From the NCBI RefSeq assembly GCF_023715645.1, contig NZ_JAMBOP010000017.1, forward strand, positions 1-64,000: a DNA stretch of 64,000 nt. Reading direction: 5' to 3'. Source of the stretch: Bacillus cytotoxicus. GTDB taxonomy: Bacteria; Bacillota; Bacilli; Bacillales; Bacillaceae_G. Each line of letters opens with the position of its first letter. Within the stretch, counting starts at the first letter, position 1. The position numbers and the translations under genes were made by a program. Positions 8,947-19,078 of this stretch are shown piece after piece. The notes below the pieces were generated by a model. It made no database searches. It was not told where the DNA came from and saw only the letters and a program-made list of their open reading frames with translations.

Positions 8947-10527
8947 TTAGTTAGATTGTGGCTTACGGCCTGTATGCTTTCTTTCGCCACCGCGCCCTCT
9001 AGGAGCTCCAGAACGTCCTTCGCGACCTTCGCGTCCTTGACCTTCTCCTTTACGACCACCACGATTACGATTGCCTTCGCGGTTGCCATCACGGTTACGG
9101 CCGCCTTCACGATTACGATTGCCTTCGCGGTTACCATCACGATAACCACCTCTTCCGTTTCCGTTTCCGCTTCCGTTTCCGTTTCTCTTTCTAGAACGAT
9201 CTTTTGAAACGACTGGCGGCTCTGATGTTAAAGAAACTGGCGTTGCATCCGGCTCTTTTGTCATCATTTTTAAAGCACCTGCTACAACCGCTACAGAATC
9301 ATGCTCTTCTAACATCTCTTCTGCAATACGTTTGTAGTATGATAAGTTTTCACTTTCAATAATGCTTTGAAGCTTTTCAGCGATTAAACGTTGTTGGCCT
9401 TCTAAAGCTTCATCTAATGTTGGTGGGTTCATACGATCTATTTTACGTTTTGTTGTACGCTCAATATTCTTTAATTGACCTGTTTCACGTGGTGTTACAA
9501 ATAGCATTGCAAGACCTGTTTTACCTGCACGACCTGTACGACCAATGCGGTGTACATATGATTCAGGATCTTGTGGAATATCAAAGTTATATACGTGTGT
9601 TACACCTGAAATATCAAGACCACGTGCTGCTACATCTGTCGCAACAAGAACTTCGATTGAACCTTCTTTAAATTTACGTAATACAGAAAGACGCTTCGCT
9701 TGTGTTAAATCACCATGAATACCTTCTGCTGCATAGCCACGTAAGTTTAATGCTTCTGATAATTCATCGACACGACGCTTTGTACGACCGAACACGATTG
9801 CAAGCTCCGGAGATTGAATATCTAATAAACGTGTTAATACGTCAAATTTCTTTTTCTCTTGCACTTCTAAATAGAACTGCTGAATGTTTGGCATTGTTAC
9901 TTCTTTTGATTTAACCTTAATATGTGTAGGATTGCTCATGAAGCGTTCCGCAATGCGACGGATTGGGTCTGGCATTGTTGCTGAGAATAATAATGTTTGG
10001 TGTGTTTCAGGAACATCCGTTAAAATCGCTTCAATATCTTCAATGAAGCCCATATTTAACATTTCATCTGCTTCATCTAGCACAACTGTCTCTACGTTTT
10101 GTAGACGAAGTGTTTTACGTTTAATATGATCTAAAATACGTCCTGGTGTACCCACAATAATATGTGGACCTTTTTTCAACGCGCGAATTTGACGGTTAAT
10201 ATCTTGACCACCGTAGATTGGTAAAATGCGCACACGCTTATGCTGACCAATTTTGTATAGCTCTTCACCTACTTGAATTGCTAACTCACGAGTTGGCGCG
10301 ATAACGATACCTTGAACTGTATCTTGACGTGTATTTACTTTTTCTAATAATGGTAATCCAAATGCAGCTGTTTTCCCTGTACCTGTTTGAGCTTGACCAA
10401 TGATGTCTACACCTTGTAAGGCTACTGGAATTGTTTCTGCTTGAATTGGTGTTGCCTCTTCAAACCCCATGCTTTCAACAGACTGTAACAAAGAATTGCT
10501 TAATCCTAACTCTCGAAATGTTGTCAA
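8947..10527 (-). CDS. cshA: DEAD-box ATP-dependent RNA helicase CshA
   Basis: A 526-aa helicase. RecA domain 1 has the Q motif (GFEEATPIQ), AQTGTGKT at 46-53, PTRELA, DEAD at 151-154 and SAT at 182-184. RecA domain 2 has [11 protein letters not shown] and [10 protein letters not shown]. Residues from about 440 form a basic, disordered tail of repeated N-R-[ED]-G-[NG]-R units, an RGG-like RNA-binding extension. CshA works in RNA decay, ribosome assembly and cold growth. Translation starts at TTG 10527 behind AAAGGAG. A 580-bp untranslated region lies upstream, suggesting a long regulated leader. Confidence 0.96.
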   Translation of the reverse strand: MTTFRELGLSNSLLQSVESMGFEEATPIQAETIPVALQGVDIIGQAQTGTGKTAAFGLPLLEKVNTRQDTVQGIVIAPTRELAIQVGEELYKIGQHKRVRILPIYGGQDINRQIRALKKGPHIIVGTPGRILDHIKRKTLRLQNVETVVLDEADEMLNMGFIEDIEAILTDVPETHQTLLFSATMPDPIRRIAERFMSNPTHIKVKSKEVTMPNIQQFYLEVQEKKKFDVLTRLLDIQSPELAIVFGRTKRRVDELSEALNLRGYAAEGIHGDLTQAKRLSVLRKFKEGSIEVLVATDVAARGLDISGVTHVYNFDIPQDPESYVHRIGRTGRAGKTGLAMLFVTPRETGQLKNIERTTKRKIDRMNPPTLDEALEGQQRLIAEKLQSIIESENLSYYKRIAEEMLEEHDSVAVVAGALKMMTKEPDATPVSLTSEPPVVSKDRSRKRNGNGSGNGNGRGGYRDGNREGNRNREGGRNRDGNREGNRNRGGRKGEGQGREGREGRSGAPRGRGGERKHTGRKPQSN

Positions 10528-11108
10528 TTTTACTTCTCCTTTTCTATCTAAAATAGCCCAGATTATTCCTTCTTCTCATATTCACAGGATATCCAAGTAA
10601 GGTTGGGCTAAGTCTTCTTCAGACAAAATACGTTATCAGCGCAAGATTGCCTGACAATTATAATAAAACTAGCTTTTGAAAAATGAATGTAACAAGTATG
10701 TGTACTTTAAACATCCAAACGTAAAGCTAGACAAAAGTAGTCCCAAGACAAATTTATCCCGCTATTTCCGGGTAGTAAAACCCCATTTCAAACAATTATA
10801 ACTTTTAAATGGCAGGAGTAATTATCCTAACTATTCACTCAAAAAAGACACTTTCCGTGTTTGCGGAAAATGCCCTTCCCCTGATGTTTACATAATATAA
10901 ACGGGCCTACATTTATCACAAAAAACTCTACAACGTTATTACACCCTATCAATTATATGTTTTGTATGTGTAAAAAGCAAACCCAACTCTCACCATTATT
11001 TATATATAAATTTCGTCATCTTGATCCTAGATTTCGAATCCCTTCATTGTAAGGGGTTCCAATAACCAGGCAATAGAGTAGACCATATACAGGACAACAA
11101 ACCCCAAA
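10528..11108. other. 580-bp non-coding interval upstream of cshA
   Basis: No gene is seen. On the minus strand TAGCCCA (10610-10604) and TGGGCTA (10560-10554) form an inverted repeat flanking 43 nt just before the cshA start, consistent with a structured leader. The interval also contains a bcr1-like fragment (listed separately). The murF stop is followed by no strong terminator hairpin that I can see. Confidence 0.5.
10753..10784 (+). repeat. bcr1-like repeat fragment
   Basis: TTTATCCCGCTATTTCCGGG and GTAAAACCCC. The TTATCCCGCTATT core recurs on the minus strand at 49729-49753 and 54270-54348 in this window. It resembles the left end of the B. cereus group bcr1 repeat as I remember it; the name is tentative. 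Confidence 0.35.
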
Positions 11109-12485
11109 TTACTTGATCATCGTAATAATTTCCTCTAATTTCATACCACGAGATGCTTTTACTAATACAACGTCTTTCACATCAACGACTTCTTTTAAAG
11201 CTTTAACGAGTTCTTCTTTATTATCATAAGCCTTTACTCGCTCATTAGGAAAATTAATTTTTGCGCCTTCTGCCATTTGTGCCCCGAGCGTACCATACGT
11301 AAACACATATGCAATACGAGCTGGATCAATTAATTTTCCAACTTCATAATGAAATTGTACTTCTTGGTTACCAAGCTCTAACATATCACCAAGCACGAGA
11401 ATTTTTTTAGAAAATCCATTTAATTCATTCATTAAATGAAACGCTGCTTCCATCGCTGTCGGACTCGCGTTGTACGCATCATTAATAATCGTTAACCCTG
11501 CATCCGTTTTGACAACTTCCATACGCATGCCTGTCATCTTCAATGTCACTAAACCTTGTTTCATTTCTTCCCACGTTACACCAAAGAACTCAGCGACCGC
11601 CATTGATGATAATGCGTTATATACATTATGTTTCCCAAGAACGGGTAAATAAAATACTACATTCTGCGCTTGATTCATTTTAAATTGTGTACCTGTTGCT
11701 TCCAACTTAACAGATACTGGGTGGTAATCATTCGCTCTTGCATCACCAAATGTAATTGTTTTTGCAGATAAATTCATGCCTGGTACACGTGTAGTTAACA
11801 ATGGCTCATCTCCATTATAAACAAATACGCCATTTTCTTGTAAACCTGTTACAATTTCCAACTTCGCTTCAGCAATTGCATCACGAGAGCCTAAATCCAT
11901 TAAATGCGCTTCTCCGATATTTGTGATAATCGCTGCATCAGGGCGAGCAAGCTTTGACAAAAATTCAATTTCACCACGACTCGACATTCCCATCTCTAAT
12001 ACAGCTATTTCTGTATCTTCTTCTAAATTTAAAATTGTCAAAGGAAGCCCGATATGGTTATTGAAATTCCCTTCTGTTTTTTGCACTTTAAATTTCGCTC
12101 CAAGTAAGCTTGTCACAATATCCTTCGTTGATGTCTTTCCGTTACTTCCTGTTACACCAACTACTTTTACATTTAATTGGTCACGATAGTTTTTCGCTAA
12201 TGTCTGCAATGCTTGTAATGTGTCTTCTACAAAAATAACTGGTACATTTTCCGGTGGGTTGGCCACACCTTTTTTCCATAGCGTTGCAACAGCACCATTT
12301 TCTATCGCTTTCCTTGCAAAAGTATGACCATCAAAACGTTCCCCTTGAATCGGAACATATAAATTTCCTTGCTCAATCTTTCTTGTGTCAATGGAAACAC
12401 CTTTTATTGCTACATCATTCCACTGCTCCGCTAAACTAGTTCCACATACCATTTGCTCAACTTGTTTTGCTGTTCGTTGTATCAT
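11109..12485 (-). CDS. murF: UDP-N-acetylmuramoyl-tripeptide--D-alanyl-D-alanine ligase MurF
   Basis: A 458-aa Mur ligase that adds D-Ala-D-Ala to the cytoplasmic peptidoglycan precursor. The ATP-binding motif GSNGKTS starts near residue 113, with HIGLPLTILNL, AVLEMGMSSRGEI and TNIGEAHL in the central domain and the INDAYNASPTAM motif in the C-terminal domain. It follows ddl in the same direction, so the dipeptide-making and dipeptide-using enzymes are coordinated. A hairpin lies in the 61-bp gap to ddl. Confidence 0.97.
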   Translation of the reverse strand: MIQRTAKQVEQMVCGTSLAEQWNDVAIKGVSIDTRKIEQGNLYVPIQGERFDGHTFARKAIENGAVATLWKKGVANPPENVPVIFVEDTLQALQTLAKNYRDQLNVKVVGVTGSNGKTSTKDIVTSLLGAKFKVQKTEGNFNNHIGLPLTILNLEEDTEIAVLEMGMSSRGEIEFLSKLARPDAAIITNIGEAHLMDLGSRDAIAEAKLEIVTGLQENGVFVYNGDEPLLTTRVPGMNLSAKTITFGDARANDYHPVSVKLEATGTQFKMNQAQNVVFYLPVLGKHNVYNALSSMAVAEFFGVTWEEMKQGLVTLKMTGMRMEVVKTDAGLTIINDAYNASPTAMEAAFHLMNELNGFSKKILVLGDMLELGNQEVQFHYEVGKLIDPARIAYVFTYGTLGAQMAEGAKINFPNERVKAYDNKEELVKALKEVVDVKDVVLVKASRGMKLEEIITMIK

Positions 12486-12509
12486 TTAAAAACACTCCTT
12501 ACAAGGAAG

Positions 12510-12535
12510 AAACACTATTCATTTGAATAGTGTTT
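12510..12535 (-). terminator. Hairpin between ddl and murF
   Basis: Perfect 11-bp arms AAACACTATTC and GAATAGTGTTT around ATTT. On the minus strand it is followed by only a short T stretch (TTTCTT), so it may attenuate murF rather than fully terminate. Confidence 0.55.
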
Positions 12536-12546
12536 CTCCTTTCTTG

Positions 12547-13632
12547 TTAGATTGTATATTTAATTTTTTGTTTTTCTTCGTGACGTTCAATTGCTAAGCG
12601 CACTAATTCTTGAATAAGCTCTGGATACGCTAATCCTGTATTTCCCCATAATAGAGGGAACATACTGAACGGCGTGAATCCTGGCATTGTATTTACTTCA
12701 TTAATAAATACATCGCCATCTTTCGTTAAGAAGAAGTCTGCTCGCGTTAATCCCGCACCATCTAAAGATTGGAATGCACGAATCGCATACTCTTTAATCT
12801 TCTCATATTCCGCGGATGTAATTTCAGCAGGAATAACCATTGCCGTATCGCCATCAATGTATTTGGATTTATAATCATAGAATTCTTTTTTAGCTACGAT
12901 TTCACCTACAACCGAACATTTCGGTTCATCATTTCCTAATACACCAATTTCCACTTCACGACCAACAATATTCTCTTCTACGATAATTTTACGATCGAAT
13001 TGGAATGCTTCTTCAAATGCACTCTCTAATTCATCACGATTTTTACATTTATTAATTCCAACGCTTGAGCCAAGATTTGCTGGTTTCACGAAACATGGAT
13101 AACCTAATGTTTCTTCAACTTTTTCATATGCTGTTGTGCGTTCTTTCTCCCAAGCACTGCGAATGAACGAAACATATTTTGCTTGCGGTAAGCCCGCTTC
13201 CGCAAAAATATTTTTCATAATAACTTTATCCATACCTGCAGCCGATGCTAACACGCCATTCCCTACATATGGAACATTTATAAGTTCTAACAAACCTTGT
13301 ACTGTTCCATCTTCACCATTTGGCCCATGTAATAACGGGAAAATTACATCTAGTGCATTTTCTTTATCAGAATCTGACATCGGGATCATCTCTGAACTTA
13401 ATGATATAGGAGAAATTGCGTTCTCTTCTCCGTTCAATTGCAACGCCTGAACGCTGTCTACTTCACCTTCAAGACGCTCACCGCGAACCCATTGTCCTTG
13501 TTCAGTAATATAAATTGGATGAACCTCAAATTTCTCTTGATCTAACGCTTTACTAACAGCAAGAGCTGTTTGTAAAGAAACTTGATGCTCCGCTGATTTT
13601 CCACCATATAATAAACCTAATTTAATTTTCAT
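12547..13632 (-). CDS. ddl: D-alanine--D-alanine ligase
   Basis: A 361-aa ATP-grasp ligase. Recognisable segments are [14 protein letters not shown] at the N-terminus, [35 protein letters not shown] (ATP binding), and the C-terminal metal-binding EVNTMPGFT. The HGPNGEDG sequence instead of the more common HGxxGED-GxxQ spacing is normal for this clade. It supplies D-Ala-D-Ala to MurF downstream. It needs D-alanine, which the broken alr at 5437-5604 cannot provide. The 190-bp upstream interval holds its probable promoter. Confidence 0.97.
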   Translation of the reverse strand: MKIKLGLLYGGKSAEHQVSLQTALAVSKALDQEKFEVHPIYITEQGQWVRGERLEGEVDSVQALQLNGEENAISPISLSSEMIPMSDSDKENALDVIFPLLHGPNGEDGTVQGLLELINVPYVGNGVLASAAGMDKVIMKNIFAEAGLPQAKYVSFIRSAWEKERTTAYEKVEETLGYPCFVKPANLGSSVGINKCKNRDELESAFEEAFQFDRKIIVEENIVGREVEIGVLGNDEPKCSVVGEIVAKKEFYDYKSKYIDGDTAMVIPAEITSAEYEKIKEYAIRAFQSLDGAGLTRADFFLTKDGDVFINEVNTMPGFTPFSMFPLLWGNTGLAYPELIQELVRLAIERHEEKQKIKYTI

Positions 13633-13821
13633 AATGAAATCACCCTAATCGTTTGTTTTCATTTTTCTATTGTAGCACTTTTTACAAAAATAGATAGTTC
13701 CTATTTTCGTAAAAAGCGAAAGTACCCACAAATAATAAGATAGTCACGTCGACATCATCATTTTTCTAGTTATACACCTAATAATATGAGAAAAAGAACG
13801 TATTTGTGTATGATGAAAACT

Positions 13822-15096
13822 TTATGAAGTTTGCTTTACTGCATTGTCTTTTTGTCTTTGTTCTACAAGTCGGTCTAATGATATGTAAACAAGTCCCGCT
13901 ATCACACATCCGATTCCTAAAGTCGTAAATAAAACGTGACCTAACAAACGGTCGAGTAAAAATCCAGCAAGCAAAGGGCCGAACGCATTACCTGTAATCC
14001 ATTGTAAGCTAGCTGCTCCCATGTACGTCCCTCGTAGGTGCTCTGGTGCTAAATTTGCTATAAACGTCATTTGGACAGGAGACATAACCATTTCTCCTAA
14101 TGTATAAATCGCATATACAATTAATAGCGTAATAAGAACTACAGTAGCATTTGTTCCCATTCCGCCAAACCATCTCGGAAGCCATCCAATCGCAAGAAGA
14201 CCTATCCCAAATAACCAAGCACCGTATAGCATCGTTTTTCCTACCGGTTTATCTGTCGCCCATTTTGATATTTGAAATTGAAACAAAACGACCAAAAGTC
14301 CGTTCATAGCCATTAAATAAGGATATGGATTATTCATTCCAAATATCCCTTTCATTTCATTATCAAAATGAAGAGGAAGCATACCTTCTGTTTGCGAAAA
14401 CCCCATCGAAATAACAATTCCGGCTAATATATAAATGAGTAAAATTTTATCTTGAAACACAACTTTCCATACAGATTGTTTCGTCTCCTCTTCTTCATTC
14501 ATTTCTTTTCTTACACCTTTTGGCATTGTTTCTTGAATAAGTAATAAAACGAGTAACGCATAAAATAGCATAGAAGATGACGCAATCATAAAAATAACAT
14601 TTTTAGAAAGCAATGCAACCGAAGCACCCATAATCGGCCCAATTGCAGCTCCGATATTATGTCCCATCCGCAACAAACCGTATGCTTCTGTTCGCTTTTC
14701 AGGTTCAGTTACATCCGCTACCATCGCGGAAGCTGCCGGATGGAACAACGAATTACTCAGCCCTAAACAAACGGATAAAATAGCATATGGTATAAAACCA
14801 TCTATAAATATGAACCCAAGCATTAAAATCGCATTACTGGCCATTGAAAATATCATAATTGGCTTTCTTCCATAAACATCTGCAATTCGGCCACCTATAA
14901 GAGAACCAAAACTTGCTGCAATTGGAGACAGTGCCATAATAATTCCCACTTCTAACAAAGAATCTACTTTATCTTTTAAATACAATGCAAAAAATGGCAT
15001 TAACATCATCATTGCAATTCCATTTAACGTTTCTCCAATAAATCGAATCCAAACATTACGATCCATCTGCTTTAATTCTTGCCATGTTTTCCTCAT
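13822..15096 (-). CDS. MFS multidrug-type exporter
   Basis: About 424 aa, 12 predicted membrane helices. It has the MFS motif GGRIADVYGRKPIM between TM2 and TM3 and a motif C-like GHNIGAAIGPIMG in TM5, typical of drug:proton antiporters. The start at 15096 is chosen because GGGGAGAG precedes this ATG and the protein then begins MRKTWQELKQMDRNVW as a cytoplasmic N-terminus. The upstream 100 bp is unusually GC-rich and structured (CTAC-TCAAAG-GTAG on the minus strand), so leader control is possible. The substrate is unknown. Confidence 0.85.
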   Translation of the reverse strand: MRKTWQELKQMDRNVWIRFIGETLNGIAMMMLMPFFALYLKDKVDSLLEVGIIMALSPIAASFGSLIGGRIADVYGRKPIMIFSMASNAILMLGFIFIDGFIPYAILSVCLGLSNSLFHPAASAMVADVTEPEKRTEAYGLLRMGHNIGAAIGPIMGASVALLSKNVIFMIASSSMLFYALLVLLLIQETMPKGVRKEMNEEEETKQSVWKVVFQDKILLIYILAGIVISMGFSQTEGMLPLHFDNEMKGIFGMNNPYPYLMAMNGLLVVLFQFQISKWATDKPVGKTMLYGAWLFGIGLLAIGWLPRWFGGMGTNATVVLITLLIVYAIYTLGEMVMSPVQMTFIANLAPEHLRGTYMGAASLQWITGNAFGPLLAGFLLDRLLGHVLFTTLGIGCVIAGLVYISLDRLVEQRQKDNAVKQTS

Positions 15097-15229
15097 ATTC
15101 TCTCCCCTTTTCCCCACTACCTTTGAGTAGCAAGCGCCCGATCGGTTCAACTCTCCAATGGCAGTTTCACCTTATCGACCAATTTTCATCTTATATCATT
15201 TTTAGAAAAATGTAAATTTTCCGAACTAA

Positions 15230-15258
15230 AAAGCCGTTCTTTATTTAAGAACGGCTTT
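15230..15258 (-). terminator. Terminator of the APC permease gene
   Basis: Arms AAAGCCGTTCTT (15230-15241) and AAGAACGGCTTT (15247-15258), followed on the minus strand by T-rich sequence. Confidence 0.85.
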
Positions 15259-15262
15259 CAAC

Positions 15263-16687
15263 TTATAGATTCACGGTTTTTTCATCATCAGATTCTTTGT
15301 GTAATACACTATTCTTTCTGCTATATAGAAAGTAAACACCTATTCCAATTACCAACCAAATTCCAAAGCTTTTCCATGTAATTGCCGGTAATTGAAGCAT
15401 TAAATATACACAAAAGATCACAGTTAATGCTGGTAAAATCGGCACAAGCGGCGCTTTAAATGCACGCGGTAAATCTGGATGTGTTTTTCTCATTACAATA
15501 ACGGCAATTGCAACAAGTGCGAACGCAGATAGGGTTCCAATATTTACAAGATGAGCTAGTACACTTAAGTCAACAAGTCCTGAAATAAGCGCCGCTATAA
15601 TCCCTGTTATCCATGTATTTAAAAACGGGGTTTTAAACTTCGGATGTACTTTTGCAAAACGGTTCGGTAATAAACCGTCACGACTCATTGCATACGACAC
15701 ACGGACTTGACCATACATCATAACTAACATAACAGTTGTAATCCCTGTAATCGCACCTACTGAAATAATACCTGCTAAACCATCTTGTCCAATAAATTGA
15801 AGTGCAAATGCTACTGGATCTGATATATTTAACTTCCCATACGGTACAATACCTGTTAACACAAGCGAAACAGCAATATACAAAACGGTACAAATTAATA
15901 ACGATGAAATAATACCAATTGGTAAATCACGCTGCGGACGTTTTACTTCTTCTGCCGCTGTTGAAACAGCATCAAAACCAATAAAAGCAAAGAATACCGT
16001 CGCTGCGCCTACCATTACACCATCAAAACCAAACGGCATAAATGGGGTCCAGTTTTCTGGTTTAACATATTTAACGCCAGCAAAGATGAATAATAGGACA
16101 ACAATTAATTTAATGAATACCATAATATTATTTACGCGGGCACTTTCACGAACACCTCGTGATAAAAGAATCGTCATAAGTAAAATAATACAAACAGCTG
16201 GCAAATCAATAATTCCACCTTTTCCTGCCCCAGGAGCAGAAGCTAAAATGGTTGGAATTTGAATTCCAAACCCGTTTAATAAAGATTGAAAGTAAGCTGA
16301 CCATCCATTCGCAACAGCTGATGTTGCTAATAAGTACTCAAGCATTAAATCCCATCCAATTAAAAAGGCAAACACTTCTCCCATCGTTGCGTATGTATAC
16401 GTATACACACTACCCGACACCGGTACACTAGACGCAAATTCTGCATAGCAAAAGGCAGCAAATGCGCAAGCTAGCGCGGCTAATGCAAAAGATAAAATAA
16501 TAGCAGGTCCAGAATGTTTTGCAGCAACTACTCCTGTCAAAACGAAAATACCTGTCCCAACAATTGCCCCTACCCCTAACATCGTTAAATCTAATGCTCC
16601 TAATGTTCGATCTAATTTCTTCTGATTTCCCTCTTGCAACAGTTGTGTAATCGGCTTTTTTTGAAAGATTTGCTTCATACTCTGCAC
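15263..16687 (-). CDS. APC-family amino acid permease (cationic amino acid transporter type, YfnA-like)
   Basis: A 474-aa integral membrane protein with 12-13 hydrophobic helices. The N-terminal LGVGAIVGTGIFVLTG is the substrate-binding TM1 of the APC superfamily, and FFAFIGFDAVSTAAEEVKRP is the TM6 region typical of the CAT subgroup. It takes up amino acids in symport. It is monocistronic: a terminator lies at the stop and a 200-bp gap upstream. The precise substrate cannot be read from sequence. Confidence 0.88.
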   Translation of the reverse strand: MQSMKQIFQKKPITQLLQEGNQKKLDRTLGALDLTMLGVGAIVGTGIFVLTGVVAAKHSGPAIILSFALAALACAFAAFCYAEFASSVPVSGSVYTYTYATMGEVFAFLIGWDLMLEYLLATSAVANGWSAYFQSLLNGFGIQIPTILASAPGAGKGGIIDLPAVCIILLMTILLSRGVRESARVNNIMVFIKLIVVLLFIFAGVKYVKPENWTPFMPFGFDGVMVGAATVFFAFIGFDAVSTAAEEVKRPQRDLPIGIISSLLICTVLYIAVSLVLTGIVPYGKLNISDPVAFALQFIGQDGLAGIISVGAITGITTVMLVMMYGQVRVSYAMSRDGLLPNRFAKVHPKFKTPFLNTWITGIIAALISGLVDLSVLAHLVNIGTLSAFALVAIAVIVMRKTHPDLPRAFKAPLVPILPALTVIFCVYLMLQLPAITWKSFGIWLVIGIGVYFLYSRKNSVLHKESDDEKTVNL

Positions 16688-16846
16688 CTCAACGTTTATA
16701 ATATTCTGAAAATTTAATATTTAACCTTATTTTACTTATTTCATCCTTTTTCGTCAATAACTTAATGAAAAATTGTTTATATTTCCATATTTTTATATCA
16801 TTTTATTAATATTTTTGGTATTTTATATAAGTCGATTTCTTTACAA

Positions 16847-16881
16847 CAAGAAGCACACCCATCTATGGAGTGTGCTTCTTG
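16847..16881 (-). terminator. Terminator of the hppD-fahA-hmgA operon
   Basis: Perfect 12-bp arms CAAGAAGCACAC and GTGTGCTTCTTG just after the hmgA stop. The T tract on the minus side is weak. Confidence 0.65.
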
Positions 16882-16893
16882 TTCTTTACAATC

Positions 16894-18069
16894 TTATACA
16901 GTATGTGTGCCTCGCTCTAGCCAACTATACATATATTGCTCATCTTCCATATCATGTGCACCTTTTATAACACGTAGTGGACGGAATGTATCAATCATAA
17001 CCGCTAGTTCGATTGTCTCTTTTTTACCAAGGCTGGCCTCTGTTTTTCCAGGGTGTGGTCCATGCGGAATACCGCTTGGATGAAGCGTAATAGACCCTTC
17101 TTCTACCCCTTTTCTGCTCATAAAGTTTCCTTCTACATAATAGAGCACCTCATCACTATTTACATTACTATGGTAATACGGTGCCGGAATTGCTTCTGGA
17201 TGATAATCATATAGACGCGGAACGAATGAGCAAACGACAAAATTATTTCCCTCAAATGTTTGGTGTACTGGCGGCGGCTGATGAATACGTCCTGTAATTG
17301 GCTCAAAATCCTCAATATTAAATACCCACGGATATAAGTGTCCATCCCATCCTACAACATCTAAAGGATGATGCTGTAAAACATGTTTATGCATATATCC
17401 TCTCGACTTTGTCATCACAACAAATTCACCTTTTTCATCGTACGTTTCCAACGTCTCGGGGCCACGAATATCACGCTCACAAAACGGACTATGTTCTAAC
17501 AATTGTCCGTACTCATTGCGGTAATTACGTGGTGTTGCAATTTGACTATTTGCTTCAACAACGAGAAATTTCGATTCTCCTGCTTCAGGGAGTACACGGT
17601 AAATCGTACCGATTGGAATGATTACATAATCTCCTTTTCGGTAATGAATCGTACCGAACATTGTCTCGATTTTTCCAGATCCATAATGAACAAATAGCAT
17701 TTCATCTCCATCGCCATTGCGATAAAAATAGTCCATTTTTTCCGCCCCGTTTACAACCCCAATTCGTAAGTCTTCATTTCCTAATAGAAAATTCCTTCCG
17801 TTCACGGCATCTCCTATGTCCCCATATTCTCTCGTCCGAAAATGACGATGCGCTAACGCTACGTCTTCTTCATATTGCAATTGACAAGACCGCGCTAAAG
17901 AAGCATGCCCAACTTCTGTTGGCATGTAATGATGATACAAAATAGATTGCGTACCAGAAAAACCTTTCGTCCCCATAACTTGCTCACGATAGAGCGTTCC
18001 GTCTTGTTTACGAAACTGTACATGTCGTTTACGAGGAAGTTCCCCCATGCGACGATAATACATGCCCAT
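16894..18069 (-). CDS. hmgA: Homogentisate 1,2-dioxygenase
   Basis: A 391-aa cupin dioxygenase that opens the ring of homogentisate to maleylacetoacetate using Fe(II). The C-terminal half contains the metal site: YYHSNVNSDEVLYYVEGNF and LHPSGIPHGPHPG supply the His and Glu ligands. Its start overlaps the end of fahA by about 41 bp, and in-frame ATGs at 18063 and 18048 are alternatives. It is the last gene of the tyrosine-degradation operon, in the order hppD, fahA, hmgA. Confidence 0.94.
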   Translation of the reverse strand: MGMYYRRMGELPRKRHVQFRKQDGTLYREQVMGTKGFSGTQSILYHHYMPTEVGHASLARSCQLQYEEDVALAHRHFRTREYGDIGDAVNGRNFLLGNEDLRIGVVNGAEKMDYFYRNGDGDEMLFVHYGSGKIETMFGTIHYRKGDYVIIPIGTIYRVLPEAGESKFLVVEANSQIATPRNYRNEYGQLLEHSPFCERDIRGPETLETYDEKGEFVVMTKSRGYMHKHVLQHHPLDVVGWDGHLYPWVFNIEDFEPITGRIHQPPPVHQTFEGNNFVVCSFVPRLYDYHPEAIPAPYYHSNVNSDEVLYYVEGNFMSRKGVEEGSITLHPSGIPHGPHPGKTEASLGKKETIELAVMIDTFRPLRVIKGAHDMEDEQYMYSWLERGTHTV

Positions 18070-18985
18070 TCCCCGCTTTCTTTTCTGCTTTTACCGTATT
18101 ACGCAATGTCCCCAAACTAGTAATGTTTAACTCTACTACATCGCCAACTTTCAGCCATCTCTCTGTTCCAAGCTCTAAAATACAGCCGCTTCCAACCGTA
18201 CCAGAACCAAGTACATCCCCTGGATACAGCGTAACACCTTGAGATGCTCGTTCAATCATTTCAGCAAACGTATAATAAATATCTTGAAAATTACCTTTGG
18301 ACCATTGTTCACCATTAATATGAGCTGTCATTTCCAAATTGTAATGATCTTCATTTCGATATGCTTCTAACTCATCTTTCGTCACAATATACGGCCCAAG
18401 CGATGTAGCAAAGTCCTTTCCTTTTGCTGGTCCAAGGCCGACCTTCATTTCATGCGCTTGTAAATCCCTAGCGCTCCAATCATTCATAATACAATATCCG
18501 AAAATATATTCATGAGCTTTCTCGCGCGAAATATTTTTACCTTCTTTTCCAATGACACAAGCAATCTCTAATTCATAGTCAAGTTTCTTCGTTGTGGCCG
18601 GACAAACAACAGCCTCTTCTGGTCCAATTACAGCACGATGATTCGTAAAATAAAAAACAGGAATCTCATACCACTCCGGAACAACATCTAAACCACGGCG
18701 ACCACGCGCCGTTTTTACATGCTGTTCAAATGCATAAAAGTCACGGATACTTCCTGGGTTTGGTAAAGGTGCACAAAGCTCTACATCCGTAACATGATAA
18801 ATACCACTCTCTGGCGTACCAATCTTACTGATGATTTCCATATATTCATTGGATTTCTCTAAAAAAGAAATCATTGTGAACGGAAGTGCCCCTTGGCTTG
18901 CCATATGCATATCAATAGCTTTGTCACCTTCAAGCCAGCCAGCTCGCATTTCTTGTGAAGGAAGACGAAATGTAATAAACTTCAT
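18029..18985 (-). CDS. Fumarylacetoacetate hydrolase family protein (tyrosine degradation)
   Basis: About 318 aa, FAH fold. The metal-binding block is DYELEIACVIGKEG with the conserved E-x-E, followed by GYCIMNDWSARDLQAHE, GPAKGKDFATSLGPY and a C-terminal GDVLGSGTVGSGC. In this operon it most likely cleaves fumarylacetoacetate to fumarate and acetoacetate. No maleylacetoacetate isomerase gene is visible nearby, so direct hydrolysis of maleylacetoacetate is possible. The start is placed at ATG 18985 behind GAGGAGAG; an ATG three bases upstream is equally possible. Confidence 0.9.
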   Translation of the reverse strand: MKFITFRLPSQEMRAGWLEGDKAIDMHMASQGALPFTMISFLEKSNEYMEIISKIGTPESGIYHVTDVELCAPLPNPGSIRDFYAFEQHVKTARGRRGLDVVPEWYEIPVFYFTNHRAVIGPEEAVVCPATTKKLDYELEIACVIGKEGKNISREKAHEYIFGYCIMNDWSARDLQAHEMKVGLGPAKGKDFATSLGPYIVTKDELEAYRNEDHYNLEMTAHINGEQWSKGNFQDIYYTFAEMIERASQGVTLYPGDVLGSGTVGSGCILELGTERWLKVGDVVELNITSLGTLRNTVKAEKKAGNGHVLSSHGGTSS

Positions 18986-19078
18986 CATTTTCTCTCCTCG
19001 CTTAAAAAGTAAAGCGCGGGAGGAAGGAGCATCCCTCCTAACCATTCCCCCGCTCTAACAGACAGTAACACTTTCACT

